This document shows, piece after piece, positions 35,516 to 44,787 of a DNA stretch of 64,000 nucleotides (position 1 is the first letter of the stretch; each line of letters starts with the position of its first letter). The notes under the pieces are model-generated. The model saw nothing but the letters and a program-made list of their open reading frames with translations. It did no database searches and was not told where the DNA came from. A program made the position numbers and the translations under genes. Origin of the DNA: Pseudomonas yangonensis. Its GTDB lineage: Bacteria > Pseudomonadota > Gammaproteobacteria > Pseudomonadales > Pseudomonadaceae. The stretch spans positions 92,529-156,528 of the forward strand of contig NZ_BLJU01000027.1 of the NCBI RefSeq assembly GCF_009932725.1. The letters run 5' to 3'.

Positions 35516-37654
35516 ATGAGCAAGCAACCGAAAACCGCCGGACCCAGCCAGATGGCCGGCAGCGATACGCTCGACAGAAGCAATAGCAACACCAAGCTCG
35601 AGCAACTCGAGCGATTCCGCGAGGACGCCACCGGAGAGGCGCTGACCACCAATACCGGCACGCGTATCGCCGATAACCAGAACAGCCTGCGCGCGGGTGA
35701 ACGTGGACCGACGCTGATGGAAGATTTCATCATGCGCGAGAAGATCACCCACTTCGATCATGAACGCATTCCCGAACGCGTGGTGCATGCGCGCGGATCG
35801 GCAGCCCATGGCTACTTCGAAGTCACCGATCCGGCAACCGATCTGACGTGCGCCGACTTCCTCAGCGAAGCCGGCAAGCGCACGCCGGTGTTCGTGCGCT
35901 TTTCCACCGTGCAGGGGCCGCGGGGTTCGGCCGATACGGTGCGTGACGTACGCGGCTTTGCCGTGAAGTTCTATACCGATGAAGGCAACTTCGACCTGGT
36001 GGGCAACAACATGCCGGTGTTCTTCATCCAGGACGCGATCAAGTTTCCGGACTTCGTTCACGCGGTCAAACCCGAGCCTCACAACGAGATTCCCACCGGC
36101 GCATCGGCCCACGACACCTTCTGGGATTTCGTCTCGCTGACGCCGGAGTCCGCGCACATGGTGCTCTGGACCATGTCCGACCGCGCCATTCCCATCGCCT
36201 ATCGCTCGATGCAGGGTTTTGGCGTGCACAGCTTTCGTCTGGTCAACGCCGAAGGCCAGAGCAAACTGGTGAAGTTTCACTGGCGGCCCAAGGCCGGCGT
36301 CTGCTCGCTGGTGTGGGACGAGGCGCAGAAACTCGCCGGCAAGGACCCGGATTTTCACCGCCGCGGCCTGTGGGAAGACATCGAACGCGGCCTCTATCCG
36401 GAATGGGAACTGGGCCTGCAGGTGATGAACGAGGAGGACGCGCAAAGCTTCGGCTTCGATCTGCTCGATCCGACCAAGCTGGTACCCGAAGAGCTGGTGC
36501 CGGTGCGCGTGGTCGGGCGCATGGTGCTCAATCGCAACCCGGATAACTTCTTCGCCGAAACCGAGCAGGCGGCGTTTCACGTTGGCCATGTGGTGCCGGG
36601 CATCGACTTCAGTAACGACCCACTGCTGCAGGGCCGTCTGTTCTCCTATACCGACACCCAGCTGCTGCGTCTTGGCGGCCCCAACTTCAACGAAATCCCG
36701 ATCAACCGGCCGCTGTGTCCATTCCACAACAACCAGCGCGACGCACCGCACCGCCAGCAGATCAATCGGGGTCGTGCGTCCTACGAGCCGAACTCGATCG
36801 ACGGCAACTGGCCGCGCGAGACGCCTCCTGCGCCAAGCGGGGGCGGTTACAGCTCCTATCCCGAGCCGGTTCACGGCACCAAGATCCGCGTGCGCTCGCC
36901 GAGCTTTGCCGACCACTTCTCCCAGGCCACGCTGTTCTGGCGCAGCATGAGCGAGGCCGAACAACAGCACATCGTCGACGCCTACAGCTTCGAACTGTCG
37001 AAAGTCGAGCGCCTGTACATCCGCGAGCGCCAGGTGAAGGAAATCCTCGCCCACATCGACCCGCTGCTGGCGTTGCGCGTCGCGCAGAACCTGGGCATCG
37101 ATCTGGACAGTACCTCGACGCCGACGTTGGAAGGCAAGCCGCAGGTTTCGCCGGCGCTCAGCCAGATGAACCTGCTGCCTGGCGATATTCGCGGACGTCG
37201 CGTCGCAGTTCTGCTGACGCCCGGCTGCAAGGCCGACGAAGTCGCCAGCCTGAAGAAGATGCTCGAAGGGGCCGGCGCCGTGGCCAAGCTGCTGGGGCCT
37301 TCGGCTGCGGCCTTGAAGGACTCCGACGGTCAGCCCATGCAGCCTGATGGCAGCTTCGCTTCGGAACCGTCGATCACCGTCGATGCGGTGTTCGTGCCGG
37401 GTGGCGAATACGTGCTCAAGACCCTGCAGGACGATGGCGTCGCCAAGCATTACCTGCTGGAGGCCTACAAGCACCTCAAGCCCATCGCGCTCAGCGGGGA
37501 TTCCGCTCAGCTGGCGGCGATGCTGGGCCTGGACGAGGATGACGGCATGCTTTGCGGCGATAGTTTCGATCCGCTGTACATGCGCTTCGAGACGGCGCTC
37601 AAGCAACATCGGATCTGGGCGCGGGAGATGCGCGCCAAGAGTATCCCTGCTTGA
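35516..37654 (+). CDS. katE: Catalase HPII-type (clade 2, large subunit)
   Basis: A 712-residue monofunctional heme catalase that disproportionates hydrogen peroxide. The active-site His91 is in RVVHARGSAAHG, Asn164 is in VGNNMPVFF and the proximal heme ligand Tyr378 is in LFSYTDTQLLRLG. These correspond to His128, Asn201 and Tyr415 of E. coli HPII with a constant offset of 37. Residues about 560-712 form the DJ-1/PfpI-like domain (GRRVAVLLTPGCKADE) typical of large-subunit catalases. GGGAG lies before the ATG. Confidence 0.96.
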   Translation: MSKQPKTAGPSQMAGSDTLDRSNSNTKLEQLERFREDATGEALTTNTGTRIADNQNSLRAGERGPTLMEDFIMREKITHFDHERIPERVVHARGSAAHGYFEVTDPATDLTCADFLSEAGKRTPVFVRFSTVQGPRGSADTVRDVRGFAVKFYTDEGNFDLVGNNMPVFFIQDAIKFPDFVHAVKPEPHNEIPTGASAHDTFWDFVSLTPESAHMVLWTMSDRAIPIAYRSMQGFGVHSFRLVNAEGQSKLVKFHWRPKAGVCSLVWDEAQKLAGKDPDFHRRGLWEDIERGLYPEWELGLQVMNEEDAQSFGFDLLDPTKLVPEELVPVRVVGRMVLNRNPDNFFAETEQAAFHVGHVVPGIDFSNDPLLQGRLFSYTDTQLLRLGGPNFNEIPINRPLCPFHNNQRDAPHRQQINRGRASYEPNSIDGNWPRETPPAPSGGGYSSYPEPVHGTKIRVRSPSFADHFSQATLFWRSMSEAEQQHIVDAYSFELSKVERLYIRERQVKEILAHIDPLLALRVAQNLGIDLDSTSTPTLEGKPQVSPALSQMNLLPGDIRGRRVAVLLTPGCKADEVASLKKMLEGAGAVAKLLGPSAAALKDSDGQPMQPDGSFASEPSITVDAVFVPGGEYVLKTLQDDGVAKHYLLEAYKHLKPIALSGDSAQLAAMLGLDEDDGMLCGDSFDPLYMRFETALKQHRIWAREMRAKSIPA

Positions 37655-37666
37655 GCCGACGCCCGG

Positions 37667-37849
37667 CTAGCGCGCTTTCGGAGCGTGCTGCCGGGTACTC
37701 TTTTCGCGCCGGGCCTTGGTCGATGGGTACAGCGGTACCGGTGCATCGAGCTGCGAGCCCGGGTCTTCGTTACCTGGGTCGTCCAGTAGCGCTTCGCTGG
37801 AACGCGCCACTGGCGCTTTATTGGGTGCGTCCGGCTTTTGCCTGTTCAT
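37667..37849 (-). CDS. Small basic hypothetical protein downstream of the copper-binding gene
   Basis: A 60-residue hydrophilic protein, starting MNRQKPDAPNKAPVARSSEA with a Lys/Arg-rich C-terminus. Its ATG lies two bases after the stop of the Csp-like gene, so it would be in the same operon. No family was recognised. The middle is acidic and probably disordered. It ends 12 bases from the convergent katE stop. Confidence 0.5.
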   Translation of the reverse strand: MNRQKPDAPNKAPVARSSEALLDDPGNEDPGSQLDAPVPLYPSTKARREKSTRQHAPKAR

Positions 37850-37851
37850 GA

Positions 37852-38181
37852 TCAATCTGCCTCCAGCAAGGGATCTTCTGCGCATACCTGGCAGGTTCGC
37901 GCACACTCCTGGCAGTGCTGACTGGCGTGCCGAGGGCATTCCTCCGCGCAGGCCAGGCAGGCCACCCGGCACAACTGGCTGGCCACCGACGCATAGGGGC
38001 TGTTGCGCAGCATCAGTGTTGCTGTCAGGCGGCACAGGTCGGCGCAATCACGACATAACTCGATGCAGCGATAATGACCGGCGTCCCCTTCGTTAAGACA
38101 GGCCGATGCACATTGCTCACATGCATTGGCGCAGCTGCTGTAGGCAGTAATGTGGTCCAAATAATTGTACTGCTCTGTCAT
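37852..38181 (-). CDS. Four-helix-bundle copper-binding protein (Csp/DUF326-like)
   Basis: A 109-residue protein with about 16 cysteines in CxxC and CxxxC spacings along predicted helices: CANACEQCASAC, CIELCRDCADLC, CRVACLACAEEC and CQECARTCQVC. This is the pattern of copper storage proteins, in which cysteines line the core of a four-helix bundle and bind many Cu(I) ions. There is no signal peptide, so it resembles cytosolic Csp3. The ATG at 38181 (MTEQYNYLDHI) is preferred over a 16-residue longer read. Confidence 0.83.
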   Translation of the reverse strand: MTEQYNYLDHITAYSSCANACEQCASACLNEGDAGHYRCIELCRDCADLCRLTATLMLRNSPYASVASQLCRVACLACAEECPRHASQHCQECARTCQVCAEDPLLEAD

Positions 38182-38514
38182 ATTGTTACCCACCCGTATA
38201 AATACTGCACAAATATTGGGTCGCGCCAATAAAAACGCGACTTCAACTTACGCTCCTCAGCATGCGACATAACCTTCTCTTTCTTGGGAAGAAATAACGC
38301 GCTTATCTGATCCTTGCCTATGAATTCAGCAGAGCAATTAACAGCGCCGCTGTAACGAAGGCGTAAATCACTGAGCAGTCATGACATGCCAATTGCAGAT
38401 CGAGCCTATGCATGTCGACAACCACTGCGACCATTTCGCTCAAACAATTGGATACGTGAAGCTATAAGGGGGCAGGATGAAGGCTGGAAATACCAGCCGA
38501 GGGTCGCCAGGCGA
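38182..38514. other. AT-rich intergenic region upstream of the Csp-like gene
   Basis: This 333-base stretch has no convincing gene. It holds a small palindrome TTTCTT-GGG-AAGAAA (38280-38294) and a 6-bp hairpin GTCGCG/CGCGAC (38220-38241). The Csp-like promoter is expected here. I see no CueR-type dyad. Confidence 0.5.
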
Positions 38515-38970
38515 CTAGAAGGAGTGATTGGTTCTGATCACTTCGATCATCATGTTTTGGGGTCTATCGCCGCTGCGGTCATCCAGAGTCTCGCCACGAG
38601 CGTTCATGCAGGTGAGAATCGAGCGGGTGAACTGAAAGGCCGGATCAGGCATGGCACTCACCGAATTGTTATCGCAGCTCTCGCAACTCGGACCGCTGAG
38701 CATTTCGCTACGCACCTGATAGCAGTTCGAATCAATCTCCTGCAGCGAGCGCGGTGCGGCATGGGCGCCGGGCTGTGGCTGGGACGACATCCCTGCCAGC
38801 CCAGACGGCTGTAAGGGTTGCCAGACCAGCAGGACTACCAGGCAGGTGGAGCCTGCGATATAGGGCCATTCATACATCAGCTGATGCCGATAGGGCATGT
38901 GCCTTCTGATTCGTCCCATCAGATCTTCGGGCGTGTTCCGAGTCGTTGCTGAATCCTTGCATCTGGGCAC
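38515..38970 (-). CDS. Single-pass membrane hypothetical protein
   Basis: A 151-residue protein with one transmembrane segment (about 35-52, WPYIAGSTCLVVLLVW) and a likely periplasmic C-terminal part containing SCESC and two further cysteines. No family was recognised. I chose the GTG at 38970 because GAGG lies 8 nt upstream and it starts 10 nt after the stop of the upstream gene. The ATG at 38919 is an alternative. Confidence 0.5.
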   Translation of the reverse strand: MPRCKDSATTRNTPEDLMGRIRRHMPYRHQLMYEWPYIAGSTCLVVLLVWQPLQPSGLAGMSSQPQPGAHAAPRSLQEIDSNCYQVRSEMLSGPSCESCDNNSVSAMPDPAFQFTRSILTCMNARGETLDDRSGDRPQNMMIEVIRTNHSF

Positions 38971-38980
38971 GTGCGTATCC

Positions 38981-39298
38981 TCAATCTTTCGTGAGCTTTC
39001 TCATGGCCCACAAACGGGAGGTGCGCGTGCGGAAAATCGGCTCGCGCGAGTAGGTTGGCAATTGCATGGCGTTACAATGCTTGACCGCTTCGGTTATCGA
39101 TTCGCCATCTTCCTCCAGCGTCATATCGAGATGAATCAGCCGGATCACCTCCTGGGTGGGGCAGGTCCCATCGAGAACGCGAACGAGCTGTCGTTCATTA
39201 TGTGCGACGGTAAGCACGATGCTGCCGTCCGGCCTTGGCGTCATATCAACTTCATAATTGGATAACGCCGATCTAATGCTTTCCAAGTCGTGTTTCAT
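38981..39298 (-). CDS. Small protein, DUF3509-like
   Basis: A 105-residue soluble protein. The region NYEVDMTPRPDGSIVLTVA, followed by RQLVRVL, resembles the Pseudomonas DUF3509 family; the assignment is from memory and tentative. AAGGAG lies before the ATG at 39298, which decides against a much longer read. It seems co-transcribed with the membrane protein gene that follows 10 nt later. Confidence 0.6.
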   Translation of the reverse strand: MKHDLESIRSALSNYEVDMTPRPDGSIVLTVAHNERQLVRVLDGTCPTQEVIRLIHLDMTLEEDGESITEAVKHCNAMQLPTYSREPIFRTRTSRLWAMRKLTKD

Positions 39299-39916
39299 GA
39301 GTATCTCCTTAGTGGCACTCATGAACATAGCGATGAATCTAGCGCATACCAACAGTTGGGACGATTGGTAAAAAATAAATTCAAAGTGACAGCATTTACC
39401 AAAATTATACGCCTGGCGCCGCTTGCGACTTTCATTCGAGACGAAAGACATCCATATGAATTTCCGTTCCAATTTTTCGTTTGGCCACAGCGTGTTGCGC
39501 GGCGTAATAAAATATTGGATTGGCTGTGACGAAAAAAATAACCTGAACCAAATGTGAACCATGTGTTCGCCGAGCGCTTACGACAACCGCTGAACTTGGA
39601 TGAAACTTGTACAAAACGTTAGCACGCCCGAAACATGCGCTAATGGGAGTTAAGGGGGTTTCTCGCACTGTTGCCATCGAACGCTGCGCTGACAGGCGCC
39701 AACAGGTCCGGATCAGCTGCAGGCTGCGTCCGAGCATCGGCGGGGCCATTTATCAGTCAGGGTGCTGAGCGTTGTCCTGCATCCATCCCGGTTACCGAAG
39801 CACACCCTTGCGACAACTCCGGAAAAGACCGTCAGCCGAGCGGCACGGCACTCAAGACGACTGAATGTTTCCACTCAGCTGCATGGCCATATGGGCAGCA
39901 GCAAGGAGGAAAGGGG
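39299..39916. other. 618-base intergenic region, no clear gene
   Basis: The part up to about 39550 is AT-rich compared with its surroundings. ACCTGAACC (39541 on) and TGAACTT (about 39591) occur, but without a convincing -10. An open frame at 39432-39749 (-) has no start context and no recognisable product. The end near 39880 holds a GCTGC/GCAGC imperfect hairpin that may terminate the oxidase operon. Confidence 0.45.
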
Positions 39917-40270
39917 TCACAGGCATGGCGGCAGGGTGAGGATCGGCAAGGCGACGAAGACGGTGGCGATGGCACCGATCAGGTTGATACCGGCTGCGAG
40001 ACGGGCGACGAAACGCTCGGATTGGCTCGCATGGTCTTGTCTGGCGGCGCGCTGAAACAGGCGCGCCAGCATGAGCAGCGCAATCGCGGTAAGCAGGCTG
40101 AGCAGGGCAAGCAGCCCGTTCAGCCAGGTCCACTGGCCCTGTGCAGGCTCCGGCGGCAGCAGCGCGCAGCCCACCGATAGACCGCCGTAGATCATGACGA
40201 ACCAGATACTCCAGAGTACCAGCCCGAGTGGGATGTGGACCGGGTTGTAAGGGCTGCGTAGTGGTTGCAT
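39917..40270 (-). CDS. Small membrane subunit of the caa3-type oxidase cluster
   Basis: A 117-residue membrane protein with three hydrophobic segments (about 12-37, 48-70 and 90-112). It follows the fused subunit I/III gene with a one-base overlap (TGATG). It is probably an accessory or subunit IV-like component of the oxidase. No specific family could be named; position is the main evidence. Confidence 0.62.
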   Translation of the reverse strand: MQPLRSPYNPVHIPLGLVLWSIWFVMIYGGLSVGCALLPPEPAQGQWTWLNGLLALLSLLTAIALLMLARLFQRAARQDHASQSERFVARLAAGINLIGAIATVFVALPILTLPPCL

Positions 40271-42801
40271 CACGCACCTCCGAAGGTGGACGGGAACAGC
40301 ACCACGCTGCCATAGGTGATCCATATCACCGCCAAGTTGTATTGCCAGAGCTGCTGCACCACCAGCGGCTCGTAAGGGGTGCGTTTGCATACATAGCCGT
40401 AACGCACGCGCAGCGCCTGCAAGGCGCTGAGGATGGCCGCCAGCACGCCATGCACCAGGCTGTAGCCGAGCATGACGGTGATCACCGCATCGTGTGCGGT
40501 AGCACGTGGCGCCAGTTCGCCAGCCAGCAAAGCCCAGAGCAGCAGCCCGGCGTGCAGTGCGCCGAGTAGCGCCACGCCGGCAAAGCAGGTGAGCAGCGCG
40601 CGCGGTTCGCCCTGGCCCTGACGCAGGCGGCGCAGCACCGGCCGCTGCCAGAACACGGCGGCGCTCAGCAGTATCGCGCTGGCCAGGAGCAGGCGCTGAT
40701 CGATCACCGGGTCGTCCGGCACCAGCCAGTTCGGCGACACGGTCCACAGATAGAACCAGCCGAACAACAGCGACAGATAAAGGGCACCATTGGCCAGCAG
40801 GGTCACGCCCATGCCCCAAAGTCCCGGTCCGTCACAGGTACGTGAGTGCAGCGGGGGTTCACCAGGCTGCACACGGGCATCCGGCGCCGCCAGCGGATGC
40901 GCGCCGTTCTCCCAGCTCCAGCGCAGCAGCACCGCCACGGCGATGATGCAGGCCGCCAACGCAACCCAGTAGAACTTGCTCAGCAATCCCAGGCACATGA
41001 TCGCGATGAATGCCGAGGCCGCGAAGGGCAGCCAGCTGTTGCCGGGCAAATGGACGATTTCGCGAACCTTGCCGGTCAGCGGTTCGACGCCCCAGGTTTC
41101 GCGCCGACCATGGTCGATCACGGTCAGGGCGAACTCGCCTCTGTCGATGCGCTCCCCCAGATCGGGCTGGTCCCACATCGGGTGGCGGGTAGGCACCGGC
41201 GGCAGGCTGACGAAGTTGTAGGCGCTGGGCGGCAGGTGCGTGCTCCACTCCAGGGTGTCCGCGTTCCACGGGTTGTTGGACGCCTTCTGGCCGAAGCGAA
41301 AGTGCAGGACGATATCCAGCAGCACCGTGGCGATGCCGATGGACATGATGAAGCTGCCGACTGAGGAGATCAGGTTGGGCAAGTCCCAGCCCAGGCCGGA
41401 CTGGTAGGTGTAAATGCGCCGCGGCATGCCCATCAGCCCTGTCCAGTGCATGATCAGGAAAGTCAGGTTGAAGCCGATGAACACCAGCCAGAAACCCCAC
41501 TTGCCGAGGCGCAGCGACGGCATGCGCCCGGAAAAGTGCGGCAGCCAGTAATAGATGCCGGCCAGCAACGGAAAGAACATGCCACCGACCAGCACGTAGT
41601 GCATGTGCGCCACAACGAAGTGGGTGTCGTGTACCTGCCAGTCGAAGGGCACCAGGGCCAGCATCACGCCGGTCAGGCCGCCGCAAACGAAGATCACCAG
41701 AAATCCTACCAGCCACAGCATCGGCACGTGGTACAGCGGCCTGCCGACCCACAGCGTGGCGATCCAGGCGAACACCTGGATGCCGGTCGGGATCGCCACC
41801 AGCATGCTCGCGGCTGAAAAGAACACCTGCGCCAACTGCGGGATGCCCACGGTGAACATGTGATGCACCCACAGGCCGAAACTGATGAACCCGGTGGTCA
41901 GGACCGACAGCACCACCCAGCGATAGCCCACCAGCGGCCGTTGGCAGAACACCGGCAGCAGGGTCGAGACGATGCCCGCCGCCGGCAGGAAGATGATGTA
42001 CACCTCGGGATGACCGAACAGCCAGAACAGATGCTGCCAGAGAATCGGGTCGCCACCGCGCGCCACCTCGAAGAACGGCATGCCGACGGCGCGCTCCAGC
42101 TCCAGGAGGATGCTGCCGAGGATCAGCGGCGGGAAACCGACCACGATCATCATGGCCATGACCAGAATGTACCAGGCGTAGATCGGCATCTTGTTCAGGG
42201 CCATGCCTTCGGCGCGGGTACGCAGGATCGACACCACCAGCTCGACGCCGGCCGACACGGCGGATATTTCCACGAAGGTGATGCCGATCAGCCAGAAATC
42301 CGAATTCGGCCCCGGCGTGTGTACCGCGCTGGACAGCGGCGTATACATGAACCAGCCGGCTTTGGGCGCTATGCCCAACAGCAGGCTGGCACACAGGATC
42401 AGCCCGCCGAACAGGTAGCACCAATAACCCAGCGCCGACAGGCGCGGGAACACCAGGTCACGTGCGCCGAGCATTTTCGGAATCAGGTAGACCGCCAGGC
42501 CCTCCATCATCGGCACCGCGAAGAGGAACATCATCACCGTGCCATGCATGGTGAACACCTGGTTGTAGACGTCCGGTTCCAGGAACTGATAGCCGGGTAT
42601 CGCCAGCTGCGTGCGTACCAGCATCGCCAGCAGGCCGCCGAACAGGAAGAAGCCCAGCCCGGTGAGCATGAAGCGAATGCCGACGGTGGTGTGATTGACG
42701 ATGGTCAGCGACTTCCAGCCGCGCGGGTTACCCCAGACATCGTTGAACTGATCGTGCAGTTGCTCGGGGTCGGCAACGCCCTGGTTGCTTGGTTTGCTCA
42801 C
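40270..42801 (-). CDS. Cytochrome c oxidase subunit I fused to subunit III
   Basis: An 843-residue heme-copper oxidase. Residues about 20-560 are subunit I with twelve helices: MHGTVMMFLFAVP (heme ligand His), FGHPEVYIIFLPAAG (CuB His and cross-linked Tyr), and HDTHFVVAHMHYVL (heme a3/CuB region). Residues about 600-843 are a subunit III-like domain. It reduces oxygen to water and pumps protons at the inner membrane. It begins with GTG inside the subunit II stop (GTGA). Cox1-Cox3 fusions occur in some caa3 oxidases, so this is a normal variant rather than a frameshift. Confidence 0.92.
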   Translation of the reverse strand: MSKPSNQGVADPEQLHDQFNDVWGNPRGWKSLTIVNHTTVGIRFMLTGLGFFLFGGLLAMLVRTQLAIPGYQFLEPDVYNQVFTMHGTVMMFLFAVPMMEGLAVYLIPKMLGARDLVFPRLSALGYWCYLFGGLILCASLLLGIAPKAGWFMYTPLSSAVHTPGPNSDFWLIGITFVEISAVSAGVELVVSILRTRAEGMALNKMPIYAWYILVMAMMIVVGFPPLILGSILLELERAVGMPFFEVARGGDPILWQHLFWLFGHPEVYIIFLPAAGIVSTLLPVFCQRPLVGYRWVVLSVLTTGFISFGLWVHHMFTVGIPQLAQVFFSAASMLVAIPTGIQVFAWIATLWVGRPLYHVPMLWLVGFLVIFVCGGLTGVMLALVPFDWQVHDTHFVVAHMHYVLVGGMFFPLLAGIYYWLPHFSGRMPSLRLGKWGFWLVFIGFNLTFLIMHWTGLMGMPRRIYTYQSGLGWDLPNLISSVGSFIMSIGIATVLLDIVLHFRFGQKASNNPWNADTLEWSTHLPPSAYNFVSLPPVPTRHPMWDQPDLGERIDRGEFALTVIDHGRRETWGVEPLTGKVREIVHLPGNSWLPFAASAFIAIMCLGLLSKFYWVALAACIIAVAVLLRWSWENGAHPLAAPDARVQPGEPPLHSRTCDGPGLWGMGVTLLANGALYLSLLFGWFYLWTVSPNWLVPDDPVIDQRLLLASAILLSAAVFWQRPVLRRLRQGQGEPRALLTCFAGVALLGALHAGLLLWALLAGELAPRATAHDAVITVMLGYSLVHGVLAAILSALQALRVRYGYVCKRTPYEPLVVQQLWQYNLAVIWITYGSVVLFPSTFGGA

Positions 42802-43817
42802 GGGTTCAGGGTCTCCAGCCAGTCGGCGATGGCACTGAGGTGGTCAGGGTCGAGATCGTCGTGCAACGGCATGGCGTTGCCGGGTTTGAGCCGCTGGTGC
42901 TCCTGCAGCCAGCGCAACAGCGCGCCCGACTCGTTGTTCAGTACGCCGGCGCCGAGCATCGAGCGTGCGCCGATATCGCTCAGATCCGGAGCACGATTGC
43001 CATCGCTGACGCCCGCCACACGGTGGCATTGACCACAGCGCGCGGCGAAGGCTTCGCCGGCAGGGCCGGGCAGGGCGCTGGCCTGCCAGTCGCTGCGGGT
43101 CTGCAGCCAGCTGGCGAAGTCCTCATCTTCATGGGCCTGCACGTCGAGGATCATGTGGGTGTGCTGGGTGCCGCAGAATTCCGAGCACTGCCCGCGAAAG
43201 GTGCCGGGACGGTCGGCCTGCAGGCGGATACGGTTGTGCCGGCCGGGAATCATGTCGATCTTGCCGCCCAGACGCGGCACCCAGAACGAGTGGATGACAT
43301 CGGCGCTGGTGACATCGAGGTCCACCGGGCGATCGACCGGCAGGTGCAGCTGGTTGGCGGTGACCACGCCGCTGTCCGGGTAGCGCACTTCCCACCACCA
43401 TTGATGGCCGATCACTTCGATGCGCAAGGGCTGCTCGCCGCTCAGCGGCAAGGGCAGCATACGCTGGCCAATGGGAATGCCGAACACGAGCAGCGCCACG
43501 ATGCTCAGGGTCGGCAGCAACAGGCCGCCGCCGATCAGCCAGCGCAACGTCAGTTGACGTGCCCGTGCGGCGTCCACCTGCGGGCCGGTGCGGCGCATGG
43601 CATGCACCCACAACGCCGTCACTACGATCAGTACCAGGGTGGCGAAAGCGCACATCGCCCACCACAGGATGGCCACCTCGCGCGCGATCGGACCGGCGGG
43701 GTCGAGTGCCGATTGCGGCCCCTGACAGGCAACGAGAAACGGAACTGCCAGCGTCAGCGTGGTCAACTTGAAACAGGGCGTCAGCCAATGACGCTCCCGT
43801 TTCACCTCATCATTCAC
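42798..43817 (-). CDS. Cytochrome c oxidase subunit II with fused cytochrome c (caa3-type), lipoprotein
   Basis: A protein of about 339 residues. A lipoprotein signal ends FLVAC, followed by two transmembrane helices. The CuA site is CSEFCGTQHTHM and the aromatic block is GHQWWWEVRYP. The C-terminal domain is a cytochrome c with CGQCH and the distal Met in GNAMPLH. The fusion feeds electrons to the fused subunit I/III. No ATG fits; GTG codons at 43817 and 43805 are candidates. The start lies only about 20 bases from the divergent DUF2231 gene. Confidence 0.9.
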   Translation of the reverse strand: MNDEVKRERHWLTPCFKLTTLTLAVPFLVACQGPQSALDPAGPIAREVAILWWAMCAFATLVLIVVTALWVHAMRRTGPQVDAARARQLTLRWLIGGGLLLPTLSIVALLVFGIPIGQRMLPLPLSGEQPLRIEVIGHQWWWEVRYPDSGVVTANQLHLPVDRPVDLDVTSADVIHSFWVPRLGGKIDMIPGRHNRIRLQADRPGTFRGQCSEFCGTQHTHMILDVQAHEDEDFASWLQTRSDWQASALPGPAGEAFAARCGQCHRVAGVSDGNRAPDLSDIGARSMLGAGVLNNESGALLRWLQEHQRLKPGNAMPLHDDLDPDHLSAIADWLETLNP

Positions 43818-43835
43818 CTGTTCAGGGAGGCCGGG

Positions 43836-44294
43836 ATGGCCGAAATAAAGGAAGTTATCGTCAGTCGCGCCGCCATCGCCGGGCATCCGTTGCATCCGAT
43901 GATGATCCACTTTCCGGTGGCCGCACTGCTGGGCCTGGTGGCGACCGATGTTGCTTATCTGCTGCTGGCCGATCCGTTCTGGGCACGGGCCAGTCTCTGG
44001 CTGGCGGGCGTGGGCGCCTTCGGTGGCTGGGTTGCGAGCATGGCCGGACTGGTCGATCTGCTTACCGTCGGCAGTATCCGCCGCAAGATCACCGCCTGGT
44101 GCCACGCCATCATCGCCGTGATGATGCTGTCGCTGGCATCGCTGAACTGGCTGCTGCGCTATGCCGGCCCGGAGCAGGGCATGGAGCGCTGGGGTTTGTA
44201 CTTGTCGCTGCTGACCGCTGCCCTGATCGGTCTGGCGGCTTATCTGGGCGGGCGCCTGGTGTATGAACACGGCGTCGGTGTGGATACACGCTGA
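43836..44294 (+). CDS. DUF2231 membrane protein
   Basis: A 152-residue membrane protein with four hydrophobic helices. AGHPLHPMMIHFPVAALLG near the start is the DUF2231 signature, with conserved histidines that could bind heme or metal. GGGAGG lies 5 nt before the ATG; longer reads across the oxidase gene are shadows. DUF2231 and CopD genes often accompany caa3-type oxidases, so a role in its assembly or electron input is an inference. Confidence 0.85.
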   Translation: MAEIKEVIVSRAAIAGHPLHPMMIHFPVAALLGLVATDVAYLLLADPFWARASLWLAGVGAFGGWVASMAGLVDLLTVGSIRRKITAWCHAIIAVMMLSLASLNWLLRYAGPEQGMERWGLYLSLLTAALIGLAAYLGGRLVYEHGVGVDTR

Positions 44295-44298
44295 ACGA

Positions 44299-44339
44299 CT
44301 CACCCCCTGCTTGCCGGCCACTGGTGGATAGGGGGAGAG
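44299..44339. terminator. Possible hairpin between convergent DUF2231 and CopD genes
   Basis: CTCACCCCCT pairs with AGGGGGAGAG with one mismatch across a 21-nt loop. It lies between stop codons of convergent genes, without a T-run. Confidence 0.4.
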
Positions 44340-44373
44340 GGGCAGGGCATGCATGTTCTCGAATACTCCGTGG

Positions 44374-44787
44374 TCAGAAAGGTTTGGCCAGCACCAGCCA
44401 CAGCGTGGCGCTGATCAGCGCGACCAGCAGCAGGCCGATCAACAGGCAATCGCGGCGCAGCGCAGGGTCGGTGACGCGTTCGATTCGCAGAATCAGCACG
44501 CCGCACAAGGCATGGCACAGCACCATGCCGGCGACGGTGCTGAGTTTGACGATCAGCCAGGCATCGAAGATCGACTCACGCAGGAACAGCGCCGTGCCCG
44601 AGCCGATGGCCAGCAGCGCAGCTGGCGTGGCGATCAGGTTGAAAATGGTGCGGGTAAGGTGGGCGTGGTCGCGGTAGAACAGATCGTCGCTGCTGCGCGT
44701 GCCTGCGGCGATCATCGCGGGCAGGTACAGCAGCGCGCCGCACCATCCGATCAGCGCCATGAAATGCAGCAGTTTGAGCAGTGGCAT
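44374..44787 (-). CDS. CopD-like membrane protein
   Basis: A 137-residue four-helix membrane protein with LLKLLHFMALIGWCGALLYL at the start, AHLTRTIFN in the middle and KLSTVAGMVLCHALCGVL. The histidines in transmembrane helices fit the CopD/HemJ-like family. The ATG at 44787 starts the hydrophobic domain; an 83-residue longer read is not credible. It lies next to the caa3 oxidase and DUF2231, so copper or heme handling for the oxidase is plausible. Confidence 0.77.
   Translation of the reverse strand: MPLLKLLHFMALIGWCGALLYLPAMIAAGTRSSDDLFYRDHAHLTRTIFNLIATPAALLAIGSGTALFLRESIFDAWLIVKLSTVAGMVLCHALCGVLILRIERVTDPALRRDCLLIGLLLVALISATLWLVLAKPF

Noticed and set aside
35327..37609. A 760-codon minus-strand frame opposite katE
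   Set aside because: Antisense shadow of an unmistakable catalase gene. No recognisable product.
39541..39620. Further ECF-type promoter near ACCTGAACC and TGAACTT
   Set aside because: No TCNNA at the right distance and no plus-strand gene follows within a plausible range.
39432..39749. A 105-codon minus-strand frame in the 39.3-39.9 kb gap
   Set aside because: No ribosome binding site, mixed composition and no family resemblance.
40270..42801. The fused Cox1-Cox3 as a sequencing error joining two genes
   Set aside because: The reading frame and linker are clean, and such fusions are known among caa3-type oxidases.
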